From Geoglobus sp. (lineage in GTDB: Archaea > Halobacteriota > Archaeoglobi > Archaeoglobales > Archaeoglobaceae): DNA of 6,897 bases. The stretch lies in NCBI GenBank assembly GCA_027016965.1, contig JALURI010000008.1, forward strand, positions 1-6,897, read 5' to 3'. Of the stretch, positions 6,707 through 6,897 are shown in pieces. The notes beneath the pieces are model-generated. The model saw only the letters and a list, made by a program, of their open reading frames with translations. It made no database searches and had not been told where the DNA came from. The position numbers and the translations under genes were made by a program. Positions within the stretch are counted from its first letter, which is position 1; each line of letters begins with the position of its first letter.

Positions 6707-6897
6707 TCCAAGGATCTGCTCCCCCTCTGCATAGCTATCTTCCCTGTTCTTGCCACCTCTTTGATTCCATACTGCCTCATGAGGTCGATGAAGGCACATA
6801 TTTTATCCTCATCTCCAGTAACCTCTATGATCATTGAGTCCCTTGCAACATCAACAATTCTCGCCCTGAATATGTTGGCTATCTCTATGATTTCAGC
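6703..6897 (-). CDS. ilvN: Acetolactate synthase regulatory (small) subunit, C-terminal part (5' end outside window)
   Basis: The last 64 codons of a - strand gene are present, running in frame from the window edge to the TGA at 6705-6703; the start lies beyond base 6897. The peptide shows the C-terminal half of the IlvN/IlvH family: I-A-N-I-F-R-A-R-I-V-D-V-A, then S-M-I-I-E-V-T-G-D, D-K-I, Y-G-I-K-E-V-A-R-T-G-K and the closing A-M-Q-R-G. This subunit binds the catalytic subunit IlvB and gives feedback control by branched-chain amino acids in valine, leucine and isoleucine synthesis. It lacks an in-window start and so is easy to miss, but the family match is clear along its whole length. The stop overlaps the radical SAM start (ATGA), implying co-transcription and coupled translation. 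Confidence 0.92.
   Translation of the reverse strand, partial: AEIIEIANIFRARIVDVARDSMIIEVTGDEDKICAFIDLMRQYGIKEVARTGKIAMQRGSRSLE

Noticed and set aside
6707..6799. N-terminal extension of the radical SAM protein starting at ATG 6799
   Set aside because: These bases encode the conserved C-terminus of IlvN in another frame; the ATGA overlap at 6706-6703 gives a much better start.

Overview
The window looks like chromosomal DNA from a euryarchaeon. The best guess is a member of the Archaeoglobales or a relative, but this is inference from gene content only. The supporting genes are an ATP-grasp ligase resembling the methanofuran enzyme MfnD, an archaeal-type NYN-domain protein, a glycosyltransferase fused to a flippase-like membrane domain as in haloarchaeal AglD, a DUF2298 (YYY-motif) membrane protein, and purine-rich Shine-Dalgarno sequences with ATGA overlaps. 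Base composition is moderate, with many AGA/AGG and ATA codons. I see no insertion sequence, CRISPR array, rRNA, tRNA or obvious recent transfer.

Positions 1-5093 hold five genes on the + strand, packed like one operon. In order they are the 3' end of a TatD-family metal-dependent hydrolase, a NYN/DUF88 putative nuclease, an MfnD-like ATP-grasp ligase, a GT2-flippase fusion, and a DUF2298 polytopic membrane protein. The junctions are a 13-nt gap, a 14-nt overlap, a 5-nt gap and an ATGA overlap. Positions 5094-5281 separate two converging transcription units and contain a T-rich tract that could end the + strand operon.

Positions 5282-6897 run on the - strand. The 3' end of the acetolactate synthase regulatory subunit gene (ilvN/ilvH) overlaps, through ATGA, a radical SAM protein gene with a CxxxCxxC cluster. 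The ilvN fragment is cut by the window edge and has no start inside the window.

The most interesting unit is the translationally coupled pair at 1705-5093. One protein combines a cytoplasmic polyprenyl-phosphate-sugar synthase-like domain with a flippase-like membrane domain. The next is a large membrane protein with the layout of a GT-C enzyme: many membrane segments, then a soluble C-terminal domain. Together they could make, flip and use a lipid-linked monosaccharide for glycosylation at the outer membrane face. This is a hypothesis from domain order, not shown by the sequence. The first part of the operon has a different flavour (TatD hydrolase, NYN nuclease, amide-bond ligase), so the operon may mix housekeeping functions.
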